Positions 1 through 10,628 of a DNA stretch of 64,000 nucleotides are shown one piece after another; within the stretch, counting starts at the first letter, position 1; the number at the start of each line of letters is the position of its first letter. The position numbers and the translations under genes are program-made. This DNA is from Bacillus paralicheniformis (GTDB lineage Bacteria; Bacillota; Bacilli; Bacillales; Bacillaceae): the NCBI RefSeq assembly GCF_001042485.2, contig NZ_LBMN02000016.1, forward strand, positions 1 to 64,000, read 5' to 3'. The notes below the pieces were generated by a model that worked only from the letters and a program-made list of their open reading frames with translations, was not told where the DNA came from and made no database searches.

Positions 1-18
1 GGCTTTGTCGACAAGCTG

Positions 19-50
19 AGACGCCTTTAATTGCTTAAAGGCGTCTTTTT
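19..50 (+). terminator. Hairpin terminator at left window edge
   Basis: A 12-bp perfect stem (AGACGCCTTTAA / TTAAAGGCGTCT, loop TTGC) is followed by a T-run on the plus strand. It lies directly downstream of the minus-strand yqeY stop, so it may serve both yqeY and a plus-strand gene outside the window; the T-run favours the plus direction. Confidence 0.75.
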
Positions 51-51
51 C

Positions 52-498
52 TTAAGACAGTTGTTTGCTGACAAGCTTATTGACGAGACCGCCGTCCGCC
101 TTGCCTTTGACTTTCGGCATGATAGCGCTCATCACTTTGCCCATATCCGCTTTTGAAGAGGCGCCGACTTCGGCGATCGTCTCATTGACGATGCCGAGCA
201 GCTCTTCTTCCGTCAGCTGTTCAGGCATATAAGCTTCCAGAATGTCTAACTCTTTTTGAACTTTATCTACTAAATCTGAACGATTAGCGTTTGAAAATTC
301 ATGGAGGGAGTCTTTACGCTGTTTTAATTCACGAGAAAGAACAGTCAGTTCTTCATCATCGGTCAGCCTGTCTTTCTTAAGCTTGATTGCTTCGTTTTGA
401 AGCGAAGCTTTGACCATGCGAATGACAGTCAGTTTGTCTTTCTCACGGTTTTTCATATAGAGCTTCATATCTTGATTAAGCCGCTCAAGAAGACTCAT
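52..498 (-). CDS. yqeY: GatB/YqeY domain protein YqeY
   Basis: 148-residue, mostly helical protein of the GatB/YqeY family, the domain found as the tRNA-interacting tail of the GatB subunit of Glu-tRNA(Gln) amidotransferase. The free-standing YqeY proteins have no settled biochemical role; a tRNA-related function is inferred from the domain. The C-terminal part has the family pattern of small helices ending in a lysine-rich tail. It is the second gene after rpsU, 14 bp downstream of its stop, and the pair is the usual Bacillus arrangement, so the two are probably co-transcribed from the rpsU promoter. Confidence 0.93.
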   Translation of the reverse strand: MSLLERLNQDMKLYMKNREKDKLTVIRMVKASLQNEAIKLKKDRLTDDEELTVLSRELKQRKDSLHEFSNANRSDLVDKVQKELDILEAYMPEQLTEEELLGIVNETIAEVGASSKADMGKVMSAIMPKVKGKADGGLVNKLVSKQLS

Positions 499-512
499 AA
501 ATCCACCCTCTT

Positions 513-686
513 TTAGTATTTGCGCTTTCTTGCAGCTTCAGACTTTTTCTTGCGTCTTACGCTAGGTTTTTCATAAAATTCACGCTTTCTTGCTTCCTGC
601 AAAGTACCTGTCTTTGATACACTGCGTTTGAAGCGACGAAGAGCATCTTCAAGCGATTCGTTTTTTCTAACGACCGTTTTTGACAT
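513..686 (-). CDS. rpsU: 30S ribosomal protein S21
   Basis: 57-residue basic protein that is a full-length bS21: it starts [20 protein letters not shown] and ends in a run of Lys/Arg. It binds the platform of the small ribosomal subunit close to the anti-Shine-Dalgarno region. The start chosen is the ATG at 684-686, which has a strong GGAGGGAGGGAAAG ribosome binding site; a longer open frame upstream runs through the promoter and is not translated. First gene of the rpsU-yqeY pair. Confidence 0.97.
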   Translation of the reverse strand: MSKTVVRKNESLEDALRRFKRSVSKTGTLQEARKREFYEKPSVRRKKKSEAARKRKY

Positions 687-759
687 TCTCTTTCCCTCCC
701 TCCGAATACACCAATCGACTGCTTTAAAAAAAGACATACATATAAACATGTACTTTGAC

Positions 760-788
760 ATTATAATATAAGCCTCCGGTAAGGTCAA
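760..788 (-). promoter_or_regulatory. SigA promoter of rpsU-yqeY
   Basis: Minus-strand TTGACC (783-788), a 17-bp spacer and TATAAT (760-765) form a near-consensus vegetative promoter, leaving a leader of about 70 nt before rpsU. It lies back to back with yqeW. Confidence 0.85.
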
Positions 789-871
789 CCAAGGAGAATC
801 GTTTTATTGTTCAGTCATGATTTCGGCAGCTTGTCTGTATATATTTATAAAGGAGGCTGTTCGAAAAACTG

Positions 872-1807
872 ATGATAATCTTGATCTTATTCATATTATT
901 GATCGTTCTTTTTCTCAAAGGCATGAGCATGCTGAGAAAAGGTTTGATTTCACTGACATTTGAAAAAATCGAAAAGCGGCTGCTGTTTTTCACGGATCAT
1001 CCGGTGAAAGCCTTTTTGGTCAGCATTGTATTTACGGGGGTTTTGCAAAGCAGCTCGGCATTTATGGTGATCGTCATTGGCTTTGTCTCGGTAGGCGCCC
1101 TTTCATTTAAACGTTCGATTCCGCTCATTTTGGGAACAAACATCGGGTCCACCTTCACAACGGAATTTTTGGCGGTGAAGCTGGAATTTTTGATTTTTGC
1201 CCTCTTTGCCGCAGGTGCGGTTCTTTTCATGGCCGGAAAATCCCCTTTTCGGCAAGTGGGGGTAAGCATGATCGGCTTGGGTGTTATTTTTTTCTGTATC
1301 AGCGGCTTCAGCCGGCTTGCCGTGCCGTTGTCACAGCTAGACTCAGGCGCTTATATTGTGCAGCTTGCTGAAAATTCACCGCTTTACGCCTTAATCATCG
1401 GCACGGTGTTGACCGCGATGATTCATTCCAGTTCGGCGTGTGTCGGCATCCTGATGAGCTTTATGGATCAAGGTGTCGTCGGTTTGACCGAAGCGATGAG
1501 CGTTGTTCTCGGCTCCAATATCGGGACATGCATCACAGCCGTGATGGCGTCCTTCAAAGGCGGAGCTGCAGCCAGGCAAACGGCTTATGCCCATGTTCTG
1601 TTTAATGTCATCGGTGTAGCAGCTGTATACCCCCTGCTCTCATCAATAACAGGCTTTATCTCCGGACTGTCTGAAAGCCCCGCTCAGCAGATTGCCCATT
1701 TCAGCCTGCTCTTCAACGTCGTCACGTCCCTATTGTTTCTGCCGCTCTCAAATCTGTTTCATTCGCTGATCATGTTTCTCATTCCAAACAAAAACCAGGC
1801 CCGGTAA
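872..1807 (+). CDS. yqeW: Na/Pi cotransporter family protein YqeW
   Basis: 311-residue integral membrane protein of the Na/Pi-cotransporter (PF02690) family. Two inverted repeats carry the signature pairs LQSSSAFMVIVIGF plus GTNIGSTFTT, and IHSSSACVGILMSF plus GSNIGTCITAV, which line the ion/phosphate path in the family. It is about half the length of NptA/YjbB-type members and lacks the C-terminal PhoU-like domain, which is normal for the YqeW group. A role in sodium-coupled phosphate movement is family inference only. An AAAGGAGG site lies upstream of the ATG. Divergent from rpsU. Confidence 0.88.
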   Translation: MIILILFILLIVLFLKGMSMLRKGLISLTFEKIEKRLLFFTDHPVKAFLVSIVFTGVLQSSSAFMVIVIGFVSVGALSFKRSIPLILGTNIGSTFTTEFLAVKLEFLIFALFAAGAVLFMAGKSPFRQVGVSMIGLGVIFFCISGFSRLAVPLSQLDSGAYIVQLAENSPLYALIIGTVLTAMIHSSSACVGILMSFMDQGVVGLTEAMSVVLGSNIGTCITAVMASFKGGAAARQTAYAHVLFNVIGVAAVYPLLSSITGFISGLSESPAQQIAHFSLLFNVVTSLLFLPLSNLFHSLIMFLIPNKNQAR

Positions 1808-1820
1808 ACGCCTGGTTTTT
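1791..1820. terminator. Bidirectional terminator yqeW / deoC
   Basis: Stem AAAACCAGGC / GCCTGGTTTT with T-runs on both strands. It overlaps the last codons of yqeW and sits 7 bp beyond the deoC stop, separating two converging genes. Confidence 0.88.
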
Positions 1821-1826
1821 GTTGGA

Positions 1827-2498
1827 TTAGTAGTCTTCATCCGCTGTTATGCCTTTGACTATCGACACGCCCGCGCTTGCTCCGATTCTCGTCGCTCCGG
1901 CTTCAACCATGGCAAGGGCGCTTTCCTTATCGCGGACGCCACCTGAAGCTTTAACGCCGATATCAGGTCCGACAGCTTCCCGCATCAGTTTTATATCCTG
2001 AACTGTCGCACCGCCGCCGGAAAAACCGGTCGATGTTTTGACAAAGTCGGCGCCTGCTTTGACGGCCAGTTCACAAGCGTGCCTTTTTTCTTCATCCGTC
2101 AACAGTGACGTCTCTATGATGACTTTTACGAGAGCTTTGCCGTCTGCCGCGTCTGTCACCGCTCTGATGTCATGCTCCACGGTTCCGGTATCGCAGTCTT
2201 TTAATGCACCGATGTTGATCACCATATCAACTTCACCGGCCCCGTCTGCAATCGCCTGCTTGGTTTCAAAGGCTTTTGTTTCCGGAGACGCCGCACCTAA
2301 AGGAAAGCCGATAACCGTGCACACTTTCACTTCTGAATCTTTAAGAAGCTCGGCGCACAGCTTTACCCAGCAAGGGTTGACGCAAACGGAAGCAAAACCG
2401 TATACACGTGCTTCTTTGCAAAGCGCTTCGATTTCGGATGTGACAGCATCAGGCTTCAATAGCGTGTGATCGATCATTCGCGCAATTTGTTTTGTCAT
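1827..2498 (-). CDS. deoC: Deoxyribose-phosphate aldolase
   Basis: 223-residue class I aldolase that cleaves 2-deoxyribose 5-phosphate to glyceraldehyde 3-phosphate and acetaldehyde in deoxynucleoside breakdown. The catalytic residues are visible: Asp91 in EVDMVINIG, Schiff-base Lys154 in FVKTSTGF, and Lys183 in GVKASGGVR. In B. subtilis the aldolase gene dra sits with nupC and pdp at another locus; here deoC stands between yqeW and mtaB, so it is either a relocated or a second copy. Only about 45 bp separates it from the mtaB terminator, and I see no clear promoter there, so read-through from the dnaK operon may feed it. Confidence 0.95.
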   Translation of the reverse strand: MTKQIARMIDHTLLKPDAVTSEIEALCKEARVYGFASVCVNPCWVKLCAELLKDSEVKVCTVIGFPLGAASPETKAFETKQAIADGAGEVDMVINIGALKDCDTGTVEHDIRAVTDAADGKALVKVIIETSLLTDEEKRHACELAVKAGADFVKTSTGFSGGGATVQDIKLMREAVGPDIGVKASGGVRDKESALAMVEAGATRIGASAGVSIVKGITADEDY

Positions 2499-2541
2499 CG
2501 TCCCGACTCCTTTTCAAGTGGTTGTCTTTTATGATATTCGC

Positions 2542-2577
2542 AAAAAAAGCCGGAACACCTTTTTCGTGAACCGGCTA
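2542..2577 (-). terminator. Terminator after mtaB
   Basis: On the minus strand AGCCGG pairs with CCGGCT around a 15-nt loop and is followed by seven Ts. It marks the end of the long hrcA-to-mtaB operon. Confidence 0.85.
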
Positions 2578-2587
2578 AATTGATCAT

Positions 2588-3943
2588 TTATGACGATAAG
2601 CGGATGTTTTCATGGACGTCGTCTTCGGCGACGCGGACGAACTGGCCTTTATTGTACGGATAGCCGGCTTTTAAGATCTTCACTTTAACAAGCTGGCCAA
2701 TCAGGTCTTCGGAACCTTCGAAAACGACCTTCATATAGTTGTCCGTGTAGCCGACAAGCAGATTGTCTTCGCCCGTTTCCGTGAACGGCTCTTCCGGAAT
2801 GATTTCCAGAACATCGCCTTCATAATCTGATGCGTATTCTTTCGCAAGCTGATCTGAAAGAGCGATCAGTTTGTGAACTCTTTCGTTTTTCACGTTCTCG
2901 TCAACCTGGCCGTCCATGCGTGCTGCTGGAGTTCCGGTCCGTTTGCTGTACGGGAAGACGTGGAGCTCGGAAAACTTGTGTTCTTTAATAAAGTTGTACG
3001 TCTCCATGAATTCTTCTTCCGTTTCCCCCGGGAAGCCGACGATCACATCAGAAGTGACTGCGAGCCCCGGAAGAGCTTTTTTGAGTTTCGTCAGCCTGTC
3101 AGCGAAAAACTCCATCGTATACTTTCTTCTCATCCGTTTTAAAACGCTGTTTGAGCCGGATTGAAGCGGAATGTGAAGGTGTCTGACGATCTTGTCTGAG
3201 CGGTCAAGCACTTCGATCACTTCGTCTGTAATTTGGCTCGCTTCGATTGAAGAGATGCGGATTCGTTTCAGACCTTTCACACGGCTGTCCAGTTCTTTCA
3301 ACAGCTGTGCAAAGTTGTAGTCTTTCATATCTTCTCCATAACCGCCGGTGTGAATACCGGTTAAAACGATTTCTTTATAGCCGGCATCAACGAGTTGCTG
3401 CGCCTGGCGGATGACTTCCTCAGGGTCGCGGGAACGAAGCAGGCCGCGCGCCCACGGAATGATGCAGAATGTGCAGAAATTGTTGCAGCCTTCTTGAATT
3501 TTCAATGAAGCACGTGTTCTGTCGGTAAATGCAGGAACATCAAGCTCCTCAAACACTCTTGCTTTCATAATATTGCTGACGCCGTTAATCGGCTGTCTTT
3601 CTTCCTGGTACTGCTGAATATAGCCGAGCATTTTTTCGCGGTCCTGCGTACCGACGACGATATCAACGCCCGGGATCGCCATGATTTCCGCCGGGGAAGT
3701 CTGGGCGTAGCACCCTGTCACACAAATGACGGCGTCAGGATTTTGGCGGATCGCCCGTCTGATCACCTGGCGGCTTTTTTTATCACCTGTATTTGTGACG
3801 GTGCATGTATTAATGACGTATACGTCCGCCGAACTTTCGAATTCTTTTCTTTCGTAGCCGGCTTCTTTGAAAAGCTGCCAAATTGCTTCTGTTTCATAAT
3901 GGTTGACCTTGCAGCCAAGTGTATGAAATGCAACAGTTGCCAT
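2588..3943 (-). CDS. mtaB: tRNA t6A37 methylthiotransferase MtaB
   Basis: 451-residue radical-SAM methylthiotransferase that converts t6A to ms2t6A at position 37 of ANN-decoding tRNAs. Three parts are visible: an N-terminal UPF0004 domain with iron-sulfur cysteines C11, C47 and C78; a radical SAM core with C153-x3-C157-x2-C160 (CNNFCTFC); and a C-terminal TRAM RNA-binding domain. Known as yqeV in B. subtilis and located, as there, as the last gene of the dnaK operon. It starts 2 bp after the rsmE stop with an AGAGGTGA ribosome binding site. Confidence 0.96.
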   Translation of the reverse strand: MATVAFHTLGCKVNHYETEAIWQLFKEAGYERKEFESSADVYVINTCTVTNTGDKKSRQVIRRAIRQNPDAVICVTGCYAQTSPAEIMAIPGVDIVVGTQDREKMLGYIQQYQEERQPINGVSNIMKARVFEELDVPAFTDRTRASLKIQEGCNNFCTFCIIPWARGLLRSRDPEEVIRQAQQLVDAGYKEIVLTGIHTGGYGEDMKDYNFAQLLKELDSRVKGLKRIRISSIEASQITDEVIEVLDRSDKIVRHLHIPLQSGSNSVLKRMRRKYTMEFFADRLTKLKKALPGLAVTSDVIVGFPGETEEEFMETYNFIKEHKFSELHVFPYSKRTGTPAARMDGQVDENVKNERVHKLIALSDQLAKEYASDYEGDVLEIIPEEPFTETGEDNLLVGYTDNYMKVVFEGSEDLIGQLVKVKILKAGYPYNKGQFVRVAEDDVHENIRLSS

Positions 3944-3945
3944 TG

Positions 3946-4713
3946 TTATTCACCTCTTAGTAACTCTGTATGATAAGAAACTGCCGCCAACGCGTACAGC
4001 GGAGCTGTTTCCGCCCTTAAGATCCGCGGACCGAGCCCGCAGGCGAGGGCTCCTTTTTCTTTAAGCGCCTCAATTTCATCTTCTGAAAATCCGCCTTCAG
4101 GACCAAACACCATGAGCACGGATGATCCTTCCGGCAGGCTTTTGAGCACGGATTGAAACCGGCTCGTCTCGCCTTGCTTTGATGACTCTTCGTATGCAAC
4201 GACACATTTATCGAAGTCCTCAAGGCTCTCAAGCAAACGTTGAAACGTGTGAATCGGCGCCACATCGGGAATCGTGTTTCTGTGGGACTGTTCTGCGGCT
4301 TCCTTGGCGATTTTCGCCCACCTTTCCCGCTTTTTCTTTGCCTTTTTTTCATCAAGTTTAACAACGGAGCGTGATGCCTGAAAAGGAATAAACGAGCTTG
4401 CACCGAGCTCTGTCCCTTTTTGAATGATCCATTCCAGCTTATCTCCTTTTGGAAGGCCGTTTGCAATATGGATCTGGACGGGCAGTTCGCGTGTTTTCCC
4501 CGTCCATTCGATTACGCTCAATAAAACCTCTTCTTTTGTGACGGACTCGATCCGGCAGTTCGCTTCATGGCCGTCTTTTGCACAGCAAATGACCTCGTCT
4601 CCGGGAGACATCCTCATCACGGTCGCAATGTGATGAACGTCTTCGCCTTTGATCGAGAACACAGGTGCGGCCGTGACCTCTTGTTTTGATTGTTCGATAA
4701 AATATCGTTGCAT
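3946..4713 (-). CDS. rsmE: 16S rRNA m3U1498 methyltransferase RsmE
   Basis: 255-residue SPOUT-class methyltransferase that methylates N3 of U1498 in 16S rRNA. The family's knot-forming C-terminal motifs are present: VFGPEGGFSEDEIE and LGPRILRAETAPLYAL, which bind S-adenosylmethionine; the N-terminal PUA-like domain binds RNA. Called yqeU in B. subtilis. It sits between prmA (23-bp gap) and mtaB in the dnaK operon, coupling heat-shock expression to rRNA modification. Confidence 0.96.
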   Translation of the reverse strand: MQRYFIEQSKQEVTAAPVFSIKGEDVHHIATVMRMSPGDEVICCAKDGHEANCRIESVTKEEVLLSVIEWTGKTRELPVQIHIANGLPKGDKLEWIIQKGTELGASSFIPFQASRSVVKLDEKKAKKKRERWAKIAKEAAEQSHRNTIPDVAPIHTFQRLLESLEDFDKCVVAYEESSKQGETSRFQSVLKSLPEGSSVLMVFGPEGGFSEDEIEALKEKGALACGLGPRILRAETAPLYALAAVSYHTELLRGE

Positions 4714-4736
4714 ACGCTTGTCACACCTACTAACGA

Positions 4737-5672
4737 TTATTTTTCAGCGATGATGCTGACCCAGTCCTCCATTGAAAGAACCTCGACGATCGTAAAGCCT
4801 TCTTTCACCAGTGCATCTTTGACTTCCTGTTTTTTCTGCTGAATGATTCCCGAAGTAATGAAATAACCGCCGTCTTTCAACAGGCTGTATGCCTGATCCG
4901 TAAAGCGCAAGATGACCTCGGCCAGGATGTTGGCGACGATGACGTCTTTTTCCCCTTCGACGCCGTCGAGCAGATTATTTTGCTTGATCTCGATATGATC
5001 GCTGACTTTATTGAGCTTGGAGTTCAAGCGGGCGCTTTCCACGGCTACAGGATCGAGATCATATCCTTCAACCTGTTTGGCGCGAAGCATGGCTGATGCA
5101 ATGCTCAAAATGCCTGTTCCCGTTCCGACATCCACGACCGAATCCCCTTCTTTCACATACCTTTCGAGCGCCTGTATGCAAAGTACGGTTGTCGGGTGTG
5201 TGCCTGTTCCGAACGCCATTCCCGGGTCCATCTCGATGATGAGCTCATCCGTATGAACCGGTGTGTACTCTTCCCATGTCGGAACAATCGTAAACTTCTC
5301 GGAAATTTTTACGGGATGATAATATTTTTTCCATGCTGTCGCCCATTCTTCTTCGTTAACCTCGCTGATGGTGATTTTGTTGCGTCCGAGGTCAATATCA
5401 TACAGCAGCAGATTATTAATGGTTTCCTTGATTCCTTCTACGGTCTCTCCCAAAAAGCTGTTGATCGGGAGATACGCTTTAATGATGACTCCTTCATCAG
5501 GGTAATCATTGGGGTCGAGCTGGTAGATTTCTCCGTATACATTCTCACGCTCTTTAATTAAATCAAGCGGATCTTCAATTACGACTCCACTCGCACCAGC
5601 TTCATGCAAAATATTCGAGATGGGCTCAACCGCTTCATGTGTCGTGTGAATGCAGATTTCGGACCATTTCAT
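4737..5672 (-). CDS. prmA: Ribosomal protein L11 methyltransferase PrmA
   Basis: 311-residue class I methyltransferase that modifies ribosomal protein L11. Motif I is [10 protein letters not shown] at 181-190; the preceding [15 protein letters not shown] loop and the later [10 protein letters not shown] strand are family signatures. The N-terminal ~100 residues form the L11-recognition domain. Located 23 bp after dnaJ in the operon, as in B. subtilis (yqeT). Confidence 0.96.
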   Translation of the reverse strand: MKWSEICIHTTHEAVEPISNILHEAGASGVVIEDPLDLIKERENVYGEIYQLDPNDYPDEGVIIKAYLPINSFLGETVEGIKETINNLLLYDIDLGRNKITISEVNEEEWATAWKKYYHPVKISEKFTIVPTWEEYTPVHTDELIIEMDPGMAFGTGTHPTTVLCIQALERYVKEGDSVVDVGTGTGILSIASAMLRAKQVEGYDLDPVAVESARLNSKLNKVSDHIEIKQNNLLDGVEGEKDVIVANILAEVILRFTDQAYSLLKDGGYFITSGIIQQKKQEVKDALVKEGFTIVEVLSMEDWVSIIAEK

Positions 5673-5695
5673 ACTACCAACTCCTCATCCAATCA

Positions 5696-6808
5696 TTAAT
5701 CGCCTTTAAAGGCGCGCTTTACTTTATCGAAAAAACTCATTTCCTGTTCATCCGGCATATTTCCGCTCACTTCTGCAAATTCGCGGAGAATATTTTTCTG
5801 GTTTTCTGTTAAATTCGTCGGTGTCACGACGCGGACGACGATGTGCTGATCGCCTTGACCGTACCCGCGTACGTTGGCAACGCCTTTTCCTTTTAAACGG
5901 AACTTGGTGCCTGTCTGCGTGCCCGCCGGCACTTTTAATTTTACTTTACCGTGAAGAGTAGGCACTTCGATTTCGTCCCCGAGCGCAGCCTGTGCAAATG
6001 TCAGCGGCATTTCGCAGTAAATATCGTCGCCATCGCGCTCGAAAAATTCGTGTTCTTGGACGCGGAAAACGACGAATAAGTCACCTGACGGACCGCCGTT
6101 GATCCCCGGTTCACCCTGTCCGGATACTCGAAGCTGCTGGCCGTCATCCACACCCGCCGGGATGGTGACATTGATTTTCTTGCGTTTTTTCACTTTTCCT
6201 GTACCGCCGCAAGTTGAACATTTGTGCTTAATTTGCTTACCCGTTCCATTACAGTAATGACATACTCTTCTGTTGACAACTTTTCCGAACGGAGTCGACT
6301 GCTCCATGTTCAGCTGGCCAGAGCCGCCGCAGTGTGAACATGTTTCCGGCTTTGTTCCCGGTTTCGCGCCTGAGCCGCTGCATGTTTCACATGTTTCTTC
6401 ACGCGGAATTTCGATCGTCGTCTCTTTTCCGAAGGCCGCTTCTTCAAATGACAGTGTCATCGTATACTGCAGATCGGCGCCCTGCCTCGGGGCATTCGGG
6501 TCTCTCCGCCTTGCGCCGCCTCCGAAAATGCTTGAGAAAATATCGTCAAACCCAAAGCCGCCGAAACCTCCGCCGCCGAATCCCTGATTTGGATCGGTGT
6601 GGCCAAACTGGTCGTAATGGGCCCGTTTTTGGTCATCAGAAAGTGTTTCATAGGCTTCTTTGACTTCTTTGAATTTTTCATCCGCTCCGGCTTCTTTGTT
6701 GATGTCCGGGTGATATTTTTTAGAAAGCTTGCGGTAAGCTTTTTTAATCTCATCTTTAGAAGCGCTCTTACCTACCCCAAGCACCTCATAGTAATCACGC
6801 TTACTCAT
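5696..6808 (-). CDS. dnaJ: Chaperone DnaJ
   Basis: 370-residue type I Hsp40 that delivers clients to DnaK and stimulates its ATPase. The J domain has HPD at 33-35; a Gly/Phe-rich linker follows (about 75-100); four zinc-binding pairs lie at C140/C143, C157/C160, C183/C186 and C197/C200; then the substrate-binding C-terminal domains. Length is standard. A terminator and a good internal promoter separate it from dnaK, so dnaJ and the three downstream genes can be expressed both by read-through and independently. Confidence 0.98.
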   Translation of the reverse strand: MSKRDYYEVLGVGKSASKDEIKKAYRKLSKKYHPDINKEAGADEKFKEVKEAYETLSDDQKRAHYDQFGHTDPNQGFGGGGFGGFGFDDIFSSIFGGGARRRDPNAPRQGADLQYTMTLSFEEAAFGKETTIEIPREETCETCSGSGAKPGTKPETCSHCGGSGQLNMEQSTPFGKVVNRRVCHYCNGTGKQIKHKCSTCGGTGKVKKRKKINVTIPAGVDDGQQLRVSGQGEPGINGGPSGDLFVVFRVQEHEFFERDGDDIYCEMPLTFAQAALGDEIEVPTLHGKVKLKVPAGTQTGTKFRLKGKGVANVRGYGQGDQHIVVRVVTPTNLTENQKNILREFAEVSGNMPDEQEMSFFDKVKRAFKGD

Positions 6809-6842
6809 CTCTTCACACTCCCGATTTTCTCACATAAATTAG

Positions 6843-6872
6843 ATTGTATCATTTCAAATTATGTTTTTTCAA
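6843..6872 (-). promoter_or_regulatory. Candidate SigA promoter upstream of dnaJ
   Basis: Minus-strand TTGAAA (6867-6872), 18-bp spacer, TACAAT (6843-6848), about 35 bp before the dnaJ start. It lies just beyond the dnaK terminator, so it would uncouple dnaJ-prmA-rsmE-mtaB from heat shock. Confidence 0.6.
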
Positions 6873-6892
6873 TTCCTTTTGTCCTTTAGGAA

Positions 6893-6930
6893 GAAAAAAG
6901 TCAAAGTCAAGAGATCCTGACTTTGACTTT
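6893..6930 (-). terminator. Terminator between dnaK and dnaJ
   Basis: A 13-bp perfect stem (AAAGTCAAAGTCA and its complement) with an 8-nt loop runs into a T-rich tail on the minus strand. A second, 11-bp hairpin (ATGTGCTGTGC, 6947-6957 paired with 6970-6980) lies closer to the dnaK stop without a T-run and may protect the dnaK mRNA 3' end. Confidence 0.8.
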
Positions 6931-6990
6931 CATCGCCTGTAAGGTCATGTGCTGTGCAAACCGGGGTAAGCACAGCACATTTTATTTCAA

Positions 6991-8844
<1,854 letters not shown>

Positions 8845-8852
8845 CTATGTAG

Positions 8853-9437
8853 TTATTGGTTGACTTTTACCATAGAAGGACGGATCACCCGGTCCTTAAG
8901 TTTATAGCCTTTTTGCAGTTCCTCAACGACTGCGTTTGATTCGTACGCTTCATCCTCGACCTGCATAACAGCCTGGTGCATGTTCGGGTCAAATTGCTCT
9001 CCGACTGAAGGAATCTGTTCAACTCCTTCATTTTTAAGAGCCTCCAAAATTTGACGGTGCACCATTTCCATCCCTTGAAGCAGGCTTTTCGTCTGCTCGT
9101 TGTCAGGATCGATCTGTAGCGCACGTTCAAAGTTGTCAAGCGCCGGCAGCAAATCGCTGATGATGCGCTGGGAACGGTACTTTTCAGCAGCCTCAAGGTC
9201 AAGGCGTGCGCGTCGTTTGTAGTTTTCAAAGTCCGCCTGAACACGTAAAAGTTTATTTTCTTTTTCTTCAAGACGTTCTTGAAGTTCTTTTAGTTGTTTT
9301 TCAAGCATTTCTGTTTGCGTGTCTTCTGCCGGGGCATCAGCTTCAGCAGCCGTTTGTTCGGCTTCAGCTGTCTCCGCTTCTGTCTCGTTCAGTTCCTCTT
9401 GTTCGTTTAGCTCTTCAGTTTGTTTTTCTTCTGCCAT
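8853..9437 (-). CDS. grpE: Nucleotide exchange factor GrpE
   Basis: 194-residue nucleotide exchange factor for DnaK. The first ~45 residues are a Glu-rich disordered tail, followed by a long coiled coil (about 45-90) and a four-helix/beta-wing C-terminal domain with the conserved HQAVMQVE region. Located between hrcA and dnaK with a 79-bp gap to hrcA. Confidence 0.97.
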   Translation of the reverse strand: MAEEKQTEELNEQEELNETEAETAEAEQTAAEADAPAEDTQTEMLEKQLKELQERLEEKENKLLRVQADFENYKRRARLDLEAAEKYRSQRIISDLLPALDNFERALQIDPDNEQTKSLLQGMEMVHRQILEALKNEGVEQIPSVGEQFDPNMHQAVMQVEDEAYESNAVVEELQKGYKLKDRVIRPSMVKVNQ

Positions 9438-9516
9438 CTGTGTTCACCTCCCTTAAAGGATGAGTTTCATGATAAAGAAGGGATTTCTCCCTTCTGTTTT
9501 GTTTTCAGATACTGCC

Positions 9517-10548
9517 TTACCCATCATACAAACTTGTCAACGCTTTTGACAAGTCAGATGATACGTGCTGAAGCAAACCGACGACGCGGGAGTAGTCCAT
9601 GCGCGTCGGCCCGATGACCGCGATGGAGCCGATCTGTTTTGAACCGACCGTGTATGTCGCGGTAATCAGGCTGCAGTTTTCCATTTCTTCATAGTCGTTT
9701 TCCTTGCCGATTTTAATGGTAATTCCGGACTCAGTCGACTGAAAGAGCCGGAGAAGCTCCTGTTCTTTCTCAATGAGCGACAATAGCGATTTCACTCTGT
9801 CAATATCGTGAAATTCGGGCTGATTCAGCATATTAATCTTGCCGCCGAAAAACAGCCGGTCGGTTTGAACAGATGAATCCAGCGTTGCGCCGAGCCCGTG
9901 TAAAATCGTATCGTAATTTTGGATATGCGACTTTAAGAAGATGACGACCTCTTTGAAAATCCTGTCTTTCAGCTCTGAGATCGGCACGCCTCTAAGGCGT
10001 TCATTTAATATATTCACCAGCTTTTCGAGATCGGAAAGATTGACCTCCGCCGGAAAGTTGATCGTTTTATTCTCGACATGGCCGGTATTCGTTACTAGAA
10101 TGGCAACGGCCTTCTTAGGCTGAATCGGCACAATCTGGATCTGTTTGAGATGATTTTCGCTCAGTCTCGGACCGAGGACAATCGATGTATAATTTGTCAG
10201 ATCAGACAGTACTTGAGCCGACTTCTGCACCGCTTTTTCGAGTTCAAAGATTTTTTCTTTGAAAACCGAATGAATAATGTTCAAGTCCGTTTTTGACAGC
10301 TTTCCGGGTGAAAGCAGATGATCGACATAATAGCGATAGCCTTTTTCAGAAGGAATCCGGCCTGAAGATGAGTGGGTTTTTTCAATAAAACCGAGCTCTT
10401 CCAAGTCAGCCATTTCGTTTCTGATCGTTGCTGAGCTGAATGTGATATCTTCCTTTTTGGAAAGCGTTCTTGATCCTACCGGCTGAGCTGAACGAATGAA
10501 ATCGTTGACGATAACCTGCAAGATTAACAGCTGACGATTTGTTAACAT
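9517..10548 (-). CDS. hrcA: Heat-inducible repressor HrcA
   Basis: 343-residue repressor of class I heat-shock genes, binding CIRCE as a dimer with help from GroEL. The N-terminal winged helix (about 1-75, [19 protein letters not shown]) precedes a GAF-like dimerisation region. The start used is the ATG at 10546-10548 ([13 protein letters not shown]), giving the standard length; an upstream frame of ten more codons would run into CIRCE. First gene of the operon, directly preceded by its own operator, so it is autoregulated. Confidence 0.97.
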   Translation of the reverse strand: MLTNRQLLILQVIVNDFIRSAQPVGSRTLSKKEDITFSSATIRNEMADLEELGFIEKTHSSSGRIPSEKGYRYYVDHLLSPGKLSKTDLNIIHSVFKEKIFELEKAVQKSAQVLSDLTNYTSIVLGPRLSENHLKQIQIVPIQPKKAVAILVTNTGHVENKTINFPAEVNLSDLEKLVNILNERLRGVPISELKDRIFKEVVIFLKSHIQNYDTILHGLGATLDSSVQTDRLFFGGKINMLNQPEFHDIDRVKSLLSLIEKEQELLRLFQSTESGITIKIGKENDYEEMENCSLITATYTVGSKQIGSIAVIGPTRMDYSRVVGLLQHVSSDLSKALTSLYDG

Positions 10549-10562
10549 CCATATCACCCCTG

Positions 10563-10589
10563 TTAGCACTCGACACAACTGAGTGCTAA
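10563..10589. promoter_or_regulatory. CIRCE operator
   Basis: Perfect consensus CIRCE: TTAGCACTC (10563-10571), 9-bp spacer, GAGTGCTAA (10581-10589). It lies 15 bp before the hrcA start at the expected transcription start and is the binding site for HrcA. Confidence 0.98.
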
Positions 10590-10590
10590 T

Positions 10591-10620
10591 TGTATATCAA
10601 AATTACCAAACCAAAATCAA
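10591..10620 (-). promoter_or_regulatory. Candidate SigA promoter of the hrcA-dnaK operon
   Basis: Minus-strand TTGATT (10615-10620), 18-bp spacer, TATACA (10591-10596), placing the start of transcription inside CIRCE, as expected for HrcA-controlled operons. A TTGACA at 10623-10628 is closer to consensus but has no -10 at the right distance. Confidence 0.55.
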
Positions 10621-10628
10621 AATGTCAA

